A stretch of 64,000 bases of DNA from assembly GCA_030789695.1 (NCBI GenBank), contig CM061142.1, positions 141,579,637 through 141,643,636 of the forward strand, given 5' to 3'. The stretch is from Scilla litardierei. Lineage: Eukaryota > Streptophyta > Magnoliopsida > Asparagales > Asparagaceae. Shown here piece after piece: positions 19,326-30,718 of the stretch. Within the stretch, counting starts at the first letter, position 1, and every line of letters begins with the position of its first letter. The position numbers and the translations under genes are program-made. The notes below the pieces were generated by a model. That model did no database searches. It had not been told where the DNA came from and saw nothing but the letters and a program-made list of their open reading frames with translations.

Positions 19326-20279
19326 CAAAGGTAAAGGAGGTGCTTCCCTTCAACTTCCGCGAGTTCATCGGGCAACGACCTTTGTTGCAGTTATTACCGT
19401 CGGTGCGTAAGTTTTCAACATCAACCATTTAGCTTTACCTGAAAAAAAAACTACTGGATGAATTCTATTGTCCATTTCTATCTCAAGCATGCACGAACAG
19501 AAGAAGACCTATATTGTTTCCATACGAAGATGAGAAGAAAGTAGAGAAAGTTGTGAGAAGATGAGGTCTGAGTGTCAACCATTTATAGCGAAATTGGACC
19601 AATAAAATTGAAGAGTAGAATAAGTCCGTGATCGTACAGTAATGCAAGGGATCTCGGGAATCAATAGTTACTTACTCAACGCGAAAATCGCATAATCATA
19701 AGTATTTTACACTGCGCAGAAAAAGAGGTAAATTATTCTCCGCGCAAAACAAGTTAACTGCACCGTTGTGCGCCTTAAGCAAATTTCCTGCATATAGGAA
19801 AATTACTCTCTGTGAAAAATGCGTAAAGTTCTGTAATTCCCTCAAAAATTACTCACCGCGCAAACCTAGCGAATGCAGTGCAATATCTTAGAGTATGATC
19901 TTGGTTAAGTTCGTGCATGCTTGAAATAATTATGTGCAAAATTAGGGCTGACCATCTTTACATCGATAGAAGAGATGAGGATGGAAATCATTGAGCTTGT
20001 GATGGCAGTAATTTGGAGGGAGATCATGCGGGGGCTGTTGACATCGAAGACCAAGCGCAAAACAGGGATCGCCTCTAGCTTCTGCGATTTGAGAGCGAGA
20101 GAGCAAAAAATGTGGCAGCGATAGTAATTTAGTTCAAATATGCATTTTAAAGGGCTTAAAGGACACGATGGTAATTGCACCAAAAGTTCCGATATTAACA
20201 ATAGCTGGCGGATCGAATCGGACGGTCGGGAGGCGGTCGAGCGCAGGAATCGCGCCTGAGGTCGGGCGCAGGTACATTT

Positions 20280-20283
<4 letters not shown>
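19326..20283. other. Right part of element N and unassigned sequence
   Basis: 19660-19880 holds degraded copies of the CACCGCGCA-type repeats seen at 2960-3400, next to a CCATTTATAGCGAAATTGG run that resembles 2828-2850. 19900-20283 shows no gene, repeat or domain I recognise; short antisense frames there look random. Confidence 0.35.

Positions 20284-20329
<46 letters not shown>
20284..20329. repeat. (AT)n microsatellite
   Basis: 46 bp of uninterrupted AT dinucleotides next to a foldback element. Confidence 0.95.
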
Positions 20330-20332
<3 letters not shown>

Positions 20333-20343
20333 TTAATGTAGAA

Positions 20344-20480
20344 TAGGTGGCACCTGATATAATATATCATGTGCCAAGACACAAAAAAGTGGAAAGTACA
20401 AGCCGCACATGGGCTTGTACTGGTTGTGGGGACCACCTTTTTGTGTCTTGGCACCTAATATATTAGATCAGGTGCCACTA
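20344..20480. mobile_element. Foldback MITE-like element
   Basis: Arms 20344-20392 and 20433-20480 are inverted repeats (GGTGGCACCTGAT...GCCAAGACACAAAAAA) matching at about 45 of 49 positions. The centre contains a second perfect 9-bp stem, GTACAAGCC/GGCTTGTAC. No coding capacity. The duplication at its ends is unclear, so the superfamily is not assigned. Confidence 0.7.
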
Positions 20481-20778
20481 TCTATATGAATCTCAATATA
20501 CATATATATTAGACATAACTCGTGCCCGGAGGGCACGAAGGCAGTCGTCGTCCGGGCGCAAATGCGGAGATAAGCTGTCGCCAAAGTGAAAAAAGCGTGG
20601 GTGTGTGTGTGAGGAGTGTCGAGGTCAAAAAGAGGAAAAGCAGGGACGAAAACGAAAAAAAATAACAAAAAACCCAACCCAACCCTCACGTGGCATCCCA
20701 GTCAGCAACCAAAAATATGACTGGGACAAAACTGCCACGTGGGACAAAACTGCCATGTGGGACAAACTTCATGAATTG

Positions 20779-20782
<4 letters not shown>
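20481..20782. other. Unassigned spacer
   Basis: Contains a short GC-rich hairpin (CGTGCCCGGAGGGCACG, 20521-20537) and a two-fold repeat of GTGGGACAAAACTGCCA near 20739-20765. No gene seen. Confidence 0.35.

Positions 20783-20834
<52 letters not shown>
20783..20834. repeat. (AT)n microsatellite at the 5' side of LINE P
   Basis: 52 bp of AT dinucleotides directly abutting the truncated 5' end of LINE P; a matching array abuts its 3' end. Confidence 0.95.
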
Positions 20835-20836
<2 letters not shown>

Positions 20837-22073
20837 CATTTGGGGGAGGAATCATCTTTGGGCTTAGGATGATATTTGTGTACCTAAGCAAGAAGGAGGA
20901 GTGGGGCTTAGAAGTTTCACGGATTTGAATAATGCATATGGCATTAAGTTGACTTGGCGTATGCTTACACATGGGGGGATTTGGGCTTCCTACATGAGGA
21001 ACCATTATATGAGTAATAAGGGCTTATTCCTGGCTAAGGCTCATCCTATGCAATCTGGTACTTGGAAATTCATCTTTCATTGTCGTGAATTTACAAAGAA
21101 ACTCACCCAACGCCTTGTCAGAGATGGGTCTTCTACGCTCTTCTGGTATGATAATTGGCTTCCTTGTGGTCCTCTGAATGACTCTTTTGAGGTTCCTGAT
21201 GGGGAAGATGAGTATATGGTTAGAGATTATTGGACTAGCGAGGGTTGGGCGGATTCCACTCCCTCATTTCTGTGCGGCATTTGATTGACACGGTGACTTT
21301 AACTTCTGGTGATGATTCTTGGTCGTGGGTCTCCAAGTCTCTTCTCTGTGAGATGCCTGGTCTGGGACTAGGGCTATTAAACCTTTATTTCCCTTCCACA
21401 AGGTGGTCTGGTTTCAAGGGCACATCCCCAAGATGGCTATCATGTTATTGCGAGCTTTCCACGGGAAACTTCTTACCCGTGATAAGCTCGTACAATGGGG
21501 AGTGCCAACTTCACCCTTTTGTGTGCTATGTTCTGATAATGTTCATGAAAATATGGAACATATATTTTTTGAGTGTGGTTATTCTAACTATCTCCTTTGC
21601 ATGAGTTTTCTTAAAATAGGGTATACTTCCGGCTTGCCGTCCTCTCTAGCAGGTATGGGGGATTTGATTCTCACTCACTACCATGGGAAGGACAATATTG
21701 GGAGATTAGCCAAGACAGTACTAGCTGTGATGATCTGGCACGTTTGGAGGGAGAGAAACAGAAGAATCTTTGAAGGTAATAGTCAGAGGCAGACGGCCCT
21801 GTTTGAAGATATAGCTGAGGACGTTAGAGTTGCCTTGAGGAATGTGGATTGGGATCTTGATGGCGGTGAGTCCTCCCCCCTTCAAATTGTGGGTTGATTC
21901 CTTAGGTTGTTGATATTGTATTTTTTTGTTCCTATTTGGCTCTTTGGATAGCTGAAGGTGCTTGTTTATGTTGGGGGTAATGGCGCATGTGCTCTTGCCC
22001 CGTCTTAATCCTTCTTCCTCCCTAGAGTCTTGTACATTTTCTTTAGTATCAATAAAGATGCAAAGCACATTCT

Positions 22074-22075
<2 letters not shown>
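20835..22075 (+). mobile_element. LINE P: 5'-truncated L1-type retrotransposon
   Basis: Keeps only the C-terminal part of ORF2 and the 3' end. It starts after an (AT)n run, reads through the RT C-terminal region and the zf-RVT domain, has AATAAAG at 22050, and ends TTCTCC followed by (AT)n. It is in the same family as J but opposite in orientation. Confidence 0.8.
20850..21895 (+). pseudogene. ORF2 C-terminal fragment of LINE P
   Basis: The order is DDICVPKQEGGVGLRSFTDL, then SGTWKFIFHCREFTKK and GSSTLFWYDNWLPCGPL, the conserved block after the RT fingers of plant L1 elements. The zf-RVT region follows (VWFQGHIPKMAIMLLRAFHG, then CVLCSDNVHENMEHIFFEC with paired Cys and His). Near the end WHVWRERNRRIF is typical. 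A TAG near 20860 and a frameshift near 21270-21400 break it. Confidence 0.75.

Positions 22076-22135
<60 letters not shown>
22076..22135. repeat. (AT)n array shared by the 3' tails of LINEs P and J
   Basis: 60 bp of pure AT dinucleotides lies between the plus-strand 3' end of P and the minus-strand 3' end of J. Both LINEs have AATAAAGAT about 20 bases before this array. Confidence 0.95.
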
Positions 22136-22137
<2 letters not shown>

Positions 22138-22334
22138 AAGAATAGTGTGAATCTTTATTAAAACAAAATGTACAAAAATTACAACGGCAGTGCACAGGGA
22201 GGGGATTTGTGGGAGAGGGGAGAGGGCACAAGTGTCGTCACCCTCAACCCACCACCCCCTCACCCTTTACCTGCCCGACAAGAATACATTACAAAAATTG
22301 GCCTTGGCCTTACATAAAACACCATACAGCAACT

Positions 22335-23736
22335 TTAACCAGCATCTCTAAATTCCCATTTTCCCCTAGCATGTTTTGCCTCCTGGGTATTGGCATCCAG
22401 GTGATGGAGAATATCTCTAACCGCTTTAGCAATATGATCAAACAACTCTGTCTTAGGCTTCTTGAGACCCTCAAAAATCCTTTTGTTTCTTTCCTTCCAG
22501 ATGTTCCACACTACTGCGGATAGCACAGTTCTCGCCAAAATACCCATCGTCTCCTTTTTATCATATTTTGACAAGACGTAGTCTCCAACATTAACTAGCA
22601 ATGGATCTGTGAGGTCTGAAATTCCCAATTTGAGTAAACTCCTAATAATGATGTATTTAGTATAATCACAACTAAAAAATAGGTGATCAATAGTTTCGGT
22701 ATTAGCCCCATCACACAACACGCACCCTGTCTCCAAGTTAGGCCACCATTTATTTAGCAAGTCCTTAGTTGCTAGTTTCTGCTGGAATGCTTTTAACAGA
22801 GTTAAGCTCATTTTAGACACATTGTGATTAAACCAAACAAGAGAGTAATACCGAAATGGGGGTCTTTGCACTTGGATTCTCTCCCACGCCGACCTGAAGG
22901 AGAAGCCACCATTATCGATCCAACACCAGGAGTCTTGACCCGGAGCAAGGGAATAATTGTGGAGCAGGGGCAAAATCAGTGCAATTTGTGGATCAGAAAT
23001 CCAGCCGCACCCATTCCAGTATTCGCTTACCCGCTTAGAAATTGCATCTTGGGGAATGTCGTATAAATCAGCTAACGGACCATATGGGAGCCAGTTGTCT
23101 TTCCAGAACAGAGTTGATGTGCCATCCCGAACTTTACTTTTGATAAATTTTTTTGAGAAACTTCTACAGTGAAGTATAAACTTCCAAGTTCCAGATTGAG
23201 TAACAGTACCTTTAGCTCCAAAGAACTAGGAAATATCTTTATAATTAGTATGCATATACCTTGCCCAAAGGCCCTCAGTAGTCAAAAGCCGACATGTGAG
23301 CCTCACCACAGCCGCTATATTAATATCAGTAAGTAATATCAATCCAACTCCCCCTTCTTTCTTTGGGATACACATATCTTTCCAGGCCCACACTTTAGAA
23401 GAGCCACAAGTGAATTTCCTGCAATCCAATGTGATAATCCACAGAACAGATTTTGGAATTCGGTATACAAGTAACCAGAAATTAATCATACCGTAAATGA
23501 CAGTTCTGACAAGCTCGATGCGCCCAGCTACAGAAAGCATACTAGATGTCCATCAGCCTTTTATTGCATTTGTCAATCAACCTAGCAAACATAGAGAATT
23601 TTGGGTATTTTGTGGACAAGGGAAGACCCAAATAGGTAGTGAAAGAGGTGCCAACTTTAATCCCCAACATGTTGCCCAACATCAGTGGATGTTTTGTAGC
23701 TTTGCTGAAGATAGAAATACTTTTATCCCAGTTGAT
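22335..23736 (-). pseudogene. ORF2 C-terminal half of LINE J
   Basis: Downstream continuation of RT after H. Starting at the insertion it reads EINWDKSISIFSKATKHPLM and TTYLGLPLSTKYPKFSMFAR. A frameshift follows near 23540, then MLSVAGRIELVRTVIYGMIN and KDMCIPKKEGGVGLILLTDI. An in-frame TAG follows near 23227. The last part has SGTWKFILHCRSFSKKF and a zf-RVT domain (CVLCDGANTETIDHLFFSC, then WNIWKERNKRIFEG). It ends at 22335. Only a few lesions separate it from an open frame. Confidence 0.8.
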
Positions 23737-23741
23737 CTCCA

Positions 23742-25555
23742 TGTTGGATCTGGATCGTAGCCTAGAGGGGGGTGAATAGGCTAATAAAAATATTCGTGCA
23801 ACCCACGAACAATCCCACGCAGTTATAGGCACAGACAGGGCAATAAAATAGCAATCACAGAATACGCACAGATATACCCTGGTTCGGTCGTCCCCACGAC
23901 CTACTCCAGCCCCCGAAAGCAACTACTAGATAGATATGTAATCAAGTACGGCTACAATGAGTCAAGATCCCAAATCTACTCACCTAGCTCGTATGCACAC
24001 CACGTGCTCTACACTATCAATCTAGTCAGATGCTCTCCCTCCGTGACGACTCCCAAGTCGTCAGGTCCCCAAAAGTAACACAAAATAATGGTAAAATTTC
24101 CCCTACAAAGATCGCTACTACTACACAAATAAAATAATACTAGAGTTCAGAAACGCTCAGTTTGTGTATCGTAGTCGTCTCTGTCAATAGGCGTAGGTCA
24201 GATATATATCTGACAAGATGTAGTCGTCTTTCGCTCCTCTTCCCAACTCAAGTTGCCGATTGCCTCTCCTCCTTTGTTACTTGCGGCTTGAAATAGAGTT
24301 ACGACCTTGTGATGCTCGGCTTTGCAAGTTACAGCTTCCTCAAAATTTCTTTTGTGCCGCACCTTAGCTCTTGATCAATTATTTAGCCCTTAGTCCCTTT
24401 CACAATGTCCTGCAAACAACCAAAAGAGAAGTTAATGTGAAATCAACTCAAAAATAATGCTGCGGCCTGTCGACAAAATAATTAAGAGGATGCAACTTAA
24501 AGTAATTCTTTGAAGTTTGCTAAGGAGAAAAGAAATAGGCCTCCCTCTGATATTTCGACACCACCCCACTTTTGTTTGATGCCGCACTGGAATTTTTTTT
24601 GGCCAGTTCTCCTTTTAATCTCTCAACAAGTTCCTGCTCTCCTAGGCTGACATCTTGTTGGGATATTGAGGATTTCGGCTGCCACAAAGTTTTGGTCTTT
24701 TTAATTTTGAATAGAAAGAGACCCTCTAGCCAATGAAACCTGCTGTTTGCTCTTGGCACAAATAGAGGCACCCAAAATTTCGATGGCTGATGCGAATAAA
24801 AAGGAGTAATGATGTTGGGGTTTTCTCCAAACAAAAGGATTTGTGCACTCTCAGAACTTCATGTGGCTCCCAGAGATTTTGCAAAAAAGAATTTTGGCCT
24901 TTGGAATTAAAAACAATGGAGAGCTCCCCTGGTAATTTTCGAAGTGCGGCTTGCCCTTGTAAAACCCTCAATCCCCTGAAAAAAAAATTGGTAGGCTTGG
25001 TGTTTATTTAAGAGGTTTGGGTGATGGGCTTTCACGTGGGGCTCTTTGAGATTTTTTTTGATACATGACAGAATTCATTTAAAAACGAATGTGCACAGGA
25101 TGTTACAAATATTCGGGAGCCAATCAAATGCACATGGCTTTTTTTAATAAGAATGTTGGCCTGGGCCTTTTTTTGTGTGTACAACAAAAACAAATGAATG
25201 AGTTTGGCCGGCCTTGTGATCTCCAACAAAATAATATGGCCTTTGTTAAAAACAAATGTTCAAGCACAGAGCTTATGTGTATATTATGCCCTTTGTTAAA
25301 AAACAAATGTTCAAGCACAGAGATGTTCAAGCACAGAGCTTATGTGTATATTATGGCCTTTGTTAAAAACAAATGTTCAAGCACAGAGCTTATTAGAACA
25401 GGGCTTTTAACAAAAGAACATTGTGCCTCCCCTCTCTCCGTTATACATTGATCAAGTCTTTCCGTGAATTACTCATACGTTGGCCGTTCCTGAAACACTT
25501 AACACACACGTTTGTTATCATCAAACACGAAGTTCATAGATAGTTGCTACCAACA
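23742..25555 (-). repeat. 3' LTR of H
   Basis: Starts TGTTGGATCTGG and ends CTACCAACA on the plus strand. It contains the LTR-end hairpin (23758-23783) and a tandem repeat of about 50 bp (TGTTCAAGCACAGAG copies at 25257, 25308, 25324 and 25374). On the minus strand these repeats lie upstream of a TATA-like TTAAATAAA near 25005. Confidence 0.92.
23758..23783 (-). promoter_or_regulatory. LTR-end hairpin of H (3' LTR)
   Basis: TAGCCTA and TAGGCTA form a perfect 7-bp stem around a 12-nt loop that reads TTCACCCCCCTC on the sense strand. The copy in the 5' LTR is at 28914-28940. Confidence 0.7.
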
Positions 25556-26993
25556 ATCTCCCCCTTTTGATGATGACAAACCAAGTATAAGATTTGAGCA
25601 ATTTACGACACACGATATCTGTGTGTGAAGTGTGATAGAGGATGTATGCGAACACGTATAGCAATGATGTGCAACATATAAGCATGCAAATAATACGACC
25701 ATGGTATGATGGCATGCTCCCCCTATTTACATGCTCCCCCTTGAACCAATTATCATGATGGCATGCTCCCCCTATTTACATGCTCCCCCTTGAACCAATT
25801 ATCATGTATGCACAAATAATATGACCTAATACCAAATCCCAAATCCCAAATCCAAATCTTCCCAAATTTTTCTCCCCCTTTGTTATCATCAAAAGTCGAA
25901 GCACGAAGTCAAAGATATATACCATGCAAAAAGAGAGTATTATTAACCATTACCAACAATTGCATGAATACAATCATAGAATAATCAAGTCAAAATCCAA
26001 TGAAATTAAACGACTAAGACTTCAACACCAACGTGTACGTGTGATGATTAAAATTGAAGCACATGGGGAGAATCATTTAGAAAGTCAACCAAAACCAATC
26101 CTCATTTTCCAAGTAACATTCTATCACCTAGGATTGATTTTCTCCACCTCATTAAAAAATGAGTTCAAGGTACCACACCCCAAAACATAGCCTATAAGGA
26201 CTCTTAGATGTGGGGGTGACATTGCTTGACGAGTAAATACACCAACGCTAAAGTTTACCCATAAAGCTTATGTTGGATACTCGTGGGTAATACCGTTGCC
26301 AAGGATTGTATCCATTTTTCATACGGAGCAATTATCTTTTGTTTTAATTTTTTTTTATTTAAAATAATCATAACAACACTTTCTTTTGCTCAATTTTTAT
26401 CCATGGCAAGGTATATCATATCCCTTAGATATTCAGTTAAGTTTTCCTCCTACATTCACATTCCATACTTCATAAACGATGTCTCCAAATGTGCAACAAT
26501 AATAATACATGTGGAAGTGAAGTAGGCGATGTAGAAGTCAAGTTGTTTTTAGTCATTGAACATGCCATGAATATTTAGAAAGATGAACATGCGCATGTGG
26601 CAAAAGAAATAATATATCAATTTCTACATAGATATGAAAAGCTTTCATGAATACTTCTTTTAACGAATCAAAGAGAAAGATACACATTTAAGCACCAATT
26701 TTTTTATTTTCAGTTTTTCATTTTTTTTGTTTTTTTTTGTTTTAATATGCATGAAGTACTAAAGCAAACATGAGATGCAATCACACAAACAAAAAGAATC
26801 ATGCACACATAGCAATGCAACTACTAGCACACAAACAAAGAAAAGTCATGAACACACAAAACGAACAAAAAAAAGCTATAAAGGTATGCATTAAGTTCAA
26901 AGAATGAGATATACCTTTGCGTCGCCGTTTGACTAAGGAGCTAAAATATAATGTGACATTCAATTTATCGCTCCTCGTTAAGTTTACATCCAC
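25556..26993 (-). promoter_or_regulatory. 3' untranslated region of H with multiple polypurine tracts
   Basis: The primary polypurine tract (minus-strand CAAAAGGGGGAGAT) abuts the LTR at 25556. Further GGGGGAG-type runs lie near 25708, 25730, 25764, 25786 and 25872, partly as a 56-bp direct repeat (25686-25805). The rest is AT-rich and non-coding. The runs follow the Sirevirus pattern seen in A, B and G. Confidence 0.75.
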
Positions 26994-28853
26994 CTACAAA
27001 AGAGGTGTTGTGTGTGACCTTGGAATCCAACAAGGTCCACTCACGTTAGTCATCAAAGATTTAAGAATCCATATTTGTTTGAACTTAATATTTTTGTTCC
27101 TATATTTGCAATGATATGAAGTATGACCAACGCATCCACATGTAAAGCACTTAGCATGAAAGTTTCCAACCTTTGTTGATTCAATGTGAACTTTTCTATA
27201 TTTTGATTTTTCAGCATTTTTAAGACCATATCCTAGTCCTCGCCTATTATTGCCATAAATTTGATTTCCAAGAATAATATCCAAATTTTGTTTACCAATG
27301 GAAAATCTCTTTAGTGACAATTCTAAACTAGCAACTTTGGATTTCAAATGATCATTTTCGTTCACAAGCAAAGTGCATTTACTAACGAAAGCTTGCTTGT
27401 TTTCCTCTTCTTTCTTTTCAAAATCCCTCATTTTTTCTTTAAGTTCAAGATTTAGCATGTTAATCTTTTCAGAAAGCAATTCATTTTCAGTTTCAAGCTT
27501 TATCTTATCAAGTTTATACATGCTAATATCCTTTAATAAAGAGGGACATGAAAGACAATCAATTTTTTCAGGCAAGCTAGCTTTCTCCTTATTTAACATG
27601 TCAATTGTAGTATTACATGCAACAATTTCAGTTTTCAGTTTTTCAATTTCCTTAGACATGTCATACTCAGATTGTTGCATATCAAAGTTATCATTTCTAT
27701 AACTATCCACATCAGCTTCTAGTTCATTAATAGTATTTTGCATTCCTTTCAAGATTTCTAACAATTCAGCTTTAGTGGGAGATACTACCTCATTGTGTTT
27801 GGCCATTAATGCCATGCAAGAGTGGGCTTCATGTTCCCCATCCTCCTCCTCAGCTTCGCTATCCATGTCCCACGTCAGCACTTTCGTTTTTCCTTTTGCA
27901 ACTTGTGCTGTGTGTTGTTGTGGGCAATCTTTTATGTGGTGCCCTTTCTTCCTGCATTTAAAACATTCACTTCTATTAATAGCTTTCTGATCATAGGAAT
28001 TTCTACCAAAATTAGAATTATTAGAACGAATGAACCTTTTTCCCATCTCAGCTCTTCCTTGATCAGTCTGAATGTATCTCCTGAAGTTTCTGACCATTAG
28101 AGCTTGCTCTTCATCAAGATCATCATCGTTAGCTTGAAGAGCTAATGGTGTGGAAGCTTTGGTCTTCTCTTCGGGTTTCTCTCTGGCTTCTATACTCTGC
28201 AACTCAAGCTCGTGTGACATTAGGTTGCCTATCAAGTCCTCCACTTTCATTATTGATAAGTCCTTAGCTTCTTGAATAGCGGTGACTTTAGGCCTGAACA
28301 AGCTTGGTAGCGCCCTTAAGATCTTTCGTACCTGTTCATGGCTAGAGTATGGCTTACCGAGGGAACTGGATTTGTAGACGATGTCCGTGAACCTCGCAAA
28401 CATCTCTTTCACAGATTCTGTTGGTAGCATGCGGAAGCTCTCGTATTCTGTGCTCAGCAATGCAAGTCTGGATTCCTTCACTTGCGATGTTCCCTCGTGT
28501 GTCACCTCCAGAGTATGCCAGATTTCATGCGCAGTTAAACAATGTGAGATACGATTAAACTCAGATTTATCAAGAGAGCATATAAGCGCATTCATAGCTT
28601 TACCATTAAGAGTATAAAATTTCTTATCAGCTAAATCCCACTTGTCTTTAGGCTTATTCATAACAGTGTCTTCAATTTTAATAGTGGGTAGACTATAACC
28701 ATTTTCAACAATATCCCACACATCATAATCTACAGACACTAGATAGATTTTCATCCTAGCCTTCCAATATGCAAAGTCTACACCGTTAAACTTAGGTGGA
28801 CGGGCTATAGACTGACCCTCAGCAAAAGCACAATCAGATATATTCATGGTCAT
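26994..28853 (-). CDS. gag: Gag of element H
   Basis: A fully open 619-residue frame. The ATG at 28853 or 28847 follows the primer site by about 30 bases. It starts with RPPKFNGVDFAYWKARMKIY, then a UBN2-type capsid region including DLIGNLMSHELELQ. One zinc knuckle, CFKCRKKGHHIKDC, lies near residue 300. A long coiled coil (about 370-530) follows, then ILGNQ...RRGLGYG, the C-terminal motif shared with A and B. A second zinc knuckle, CFTCGCVGHTSYHC, lies near residue 580; the gags of A and B lack it. The product should form particles and bind RNA; enzymes must come from a helper. Confidence 0.92.
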   Translation of the reverse strand: MTMNISDCAFAEGQSIARPPKFNGVDFAYWKARMKIYLVSVDYDVWDIVENGYSLPTIKIEDTVMNKPKDKWDLADKKFYTLNGKAMNALICSLDKSEFNRISHCLTAHEIWHTLEVTHEGTSQVKESRLALLSTEYESFRMLPTESVKEMFARFTDIVYKSSSLGKPYSSHEQVRKILRALPSLFRPKVTAIQEAKDLSIMKVEDLIGNLMSHELELQSIEAREKPEEKTKASTPLALQANDDDLDEEQALMVRNFRRYIQTDQGRAEMGKRFIRSNNSNFGRNSYDQKAINRSECFKCRKKGHHIKDCPQQHTAQVAKGKTKVLTWDMDSEAEEEDGEHEAHSCMALMAKHNEVVSPTKAELLEILKGMQNTINELEADVDSYRNDNFDMQQSEYDMSKEIEKLKTEIVACNTTIDMLNKEKASLPEKIDCLSCPSLLKDISMYKLDKIKLETENELLSEKINMLNLELKEKMRDFEKKEEENKQAFVSKCTLLVNENDHLKSKVASLELSLKRFSIGKQNLDIILGNQIYGNNRRGLGYGLKNAEKSKYRKVHIESTKVGNFHAKCFTCGCVGHTSYHCKYRNKNIKFKQIWILKSLMTNVSGPCWIPRSHTTPLL

Positions 28854-28880
28854 ATAAAAATCTAGACTAGATCCTCTAAA

Positions 28881-28895
28881 CTGGCTCTGATACCA
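28881..28895 (-). promoter_or_regulatory. Primer-binding site of H
   Basis: Minus-strand TGGTATCAGAGCCAG, two bases after the 5' LTR, is complementary to the 3' end of initiator tRNA-Met. Confidence 0.92.
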
Positions 28896-28897
28896 CT

Positions 28898-30713
28898 TGT
28901 TGGATCTGGATCGTAGCCTAGAGGGGGGGTGAATAGGCTAATAAAAATATTCGTGCAACCCACGAACAATCCCACGCAGTTATAGGCACAGACAAGGCAA
29001 TAAAATAGCAATCACAGAATACGCACAGATATACCCTGGTTTGGTCGTCCCCACGACCTACTCCAGCCCCCGAAAGCAACTACTAGATAGATATGTAATC
29101 AAGTACGGCTACAATGAGTCAAGATCCCAAATCTACTCTCACCTAGCTCGTATGCACACCACGTGCTCTACACTATCAATCTAGTCAGATGCTCTCCCTC
29201 CGTGACGACTCCCAAGTCGTCAGGTCCCCAAAAGTAACACAAAATAATGGTAAAATTTCCCCTACAAAGATCGCTACTACTACACAAATAAAATAATACT
29301 AGAGTTCAGAAACGCTCAGTTTGTGTATCGTAGTCGTCTCTGTCAATAGGCGTAGGTCAGATATATATCTGACAAGATGTAGTCGTCTTTTGCTCCTCTT
29401 CCCAACTCAAGTTGCCGATTGCCTCTCCTCCTTTGTTACTTGCGGCTTGAAATAGAGTTACGACCTTGTGATGCTCGGCTTTGCAAGTTACAGCTTCCTC
29501 AAAATTTCTTTTGTGCCGCACCTTAGCTCTTGATCAATTGTTTAGCCCTTAGTCCCTTTCACAATGTCCTGCAAACAACCAAAAGAGAAGTTAATGTGAA
29601 ATCAACTCAAAAATAATGCTGCGGCCTGTCGACAAAATAATTAAGAGGATGCAACTTAAAGTAATTCTTTGAAGTTTGCTAAGGAGAAAAGAAATAGGCC
29701 TCCCTCTGATATTTCGACACCACCCCACTTTTGTTTGATGCCGCACTGGAATTTTTTTTGGCCAGTTCTCCTTTTAATCTCTCAACAAGTTCCTGCTCTC
29801 CTAGGCTGACATCTTGTTGGGATATTGAGGATTTCGGCTGCCACAAAGTTTTGGTCTTTTTAATTTTGAATAGAAAGAGACCCTCTAGCCAATGAAACCT
29901 GCTGTTTGCTCTTGGCACAAATAGAGGCACCCAAAATTTCGATGGCTGATGCGAATAAAAAGGAGTAATGATGTTGGGGTTTTCTCCAAACAAAAGGATT
30001 TGTGCACTCTCAGAACTTCATGCGGCTCCTAGAGATTTTGCAAAAAAGAATTTTGGCCTTTGGAATTAAAAACAATGGAGAGCTCCCCTGGTAATTTTCG
30101 AAGTGCGGCTTGCCCTTGTAAAACCCTCAATCCCCTGAAAAAAAATTGGTAGGCTTGGTGTTTATTTAAGAGGTTTGGGTGATGGGCTTTCACGTGGGGC
30201 TCTTTGAGATTTTTTTTGATACATGACAGAATTCATTTAAAAACGAATGTGCACAGGATGTTACAAATATTCGGGAGCCAATCAAATGCACATGGCTTTT
30301 TTTAATAAGAATGTTGGCCTGGGCCTTTTTTTGTGTGTACAACAAAAACAAATGAATGAGTTTGGCCGGCCTTGTGATCTCCAACAAAATAATATGGCCT
30401 TTGTTAAAAACAAATGTTCAAGCACAGAGCTTATGTGTATATTATGCCCTTTGTTAAAAAACAAATGTTCAAGCACAGAGATGTTCAAGCACAGAGCTTA
30501 TGTGTATATTATGGCCTTTGTTAAAAACAAATGTTCAAGCACAGAGCTTATTAGAACAGGGCTTTTAACAAAAGAACATTGCGCCTCCCCTCTCTCCTTT
30601 ATACATTGATCAAGTCTTTCCGTGAATTACTCATACGTTGGCCATTCCTGAAACACTTAACACACACGTTTGTTATCATCAAACACAAAGTTCATAGATA
30701 GTTGCTACCAACA
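28898..30713 (-). repeat. 5' LTR of H
   Basis: 1816 bp, >99% like 23742-25555, including the tandem repeats (30392-30553) and the LTR-end hairpin (28914-28940). Confidence 0.92.
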
Positions 30714-30718
30714 CTCCA

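Larger units (their letters stand above)
23742..30713 (-). mobile_element. Element H: Sirevirus-like gag-only LTR retrotransposon
   Basis: 6972 bp with LTRs of 1814 and 1816 bp, an exact CTCCA duplication (23737-23741 and 30714-30718) inside ORF2 of LINE J, a primer site and a polypurine tract. The only gene is gag (26994-28853). No pol is present, so it depends on another element. The LTRs differ at about 13 sites by eye (<1%), so the insertion is recent. Confidence 0.93.

Noticed and set aside
19905..20285. 126-residue antisense frame as a host gene
   Set aside because: No recognisable domain, signal or promoter; nothing separates it from chance.
20510..20545. Helitron 3' hairpin (CGTGCCCGGAGGGCACG)
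   Set aside because: No CTRR end follows at the right distance and no helicase or TC start was found.
20769..22263. Frames with Ile-Tyr repeats
   Set aside because: Translations of (AT)n microsatellites.
24520..24834. 104-residue frame present identically at 29679-29993
   Set aside because: It lies in both LTRs of H upstream of the primer site, so it is duplicated LTR sequence and not a conserved gene.
28881..28895. Part of a tRNA gene
   Set aside because: It is complementary to a tRNA end and sits beside an LTR, so it is a primer-binding site.
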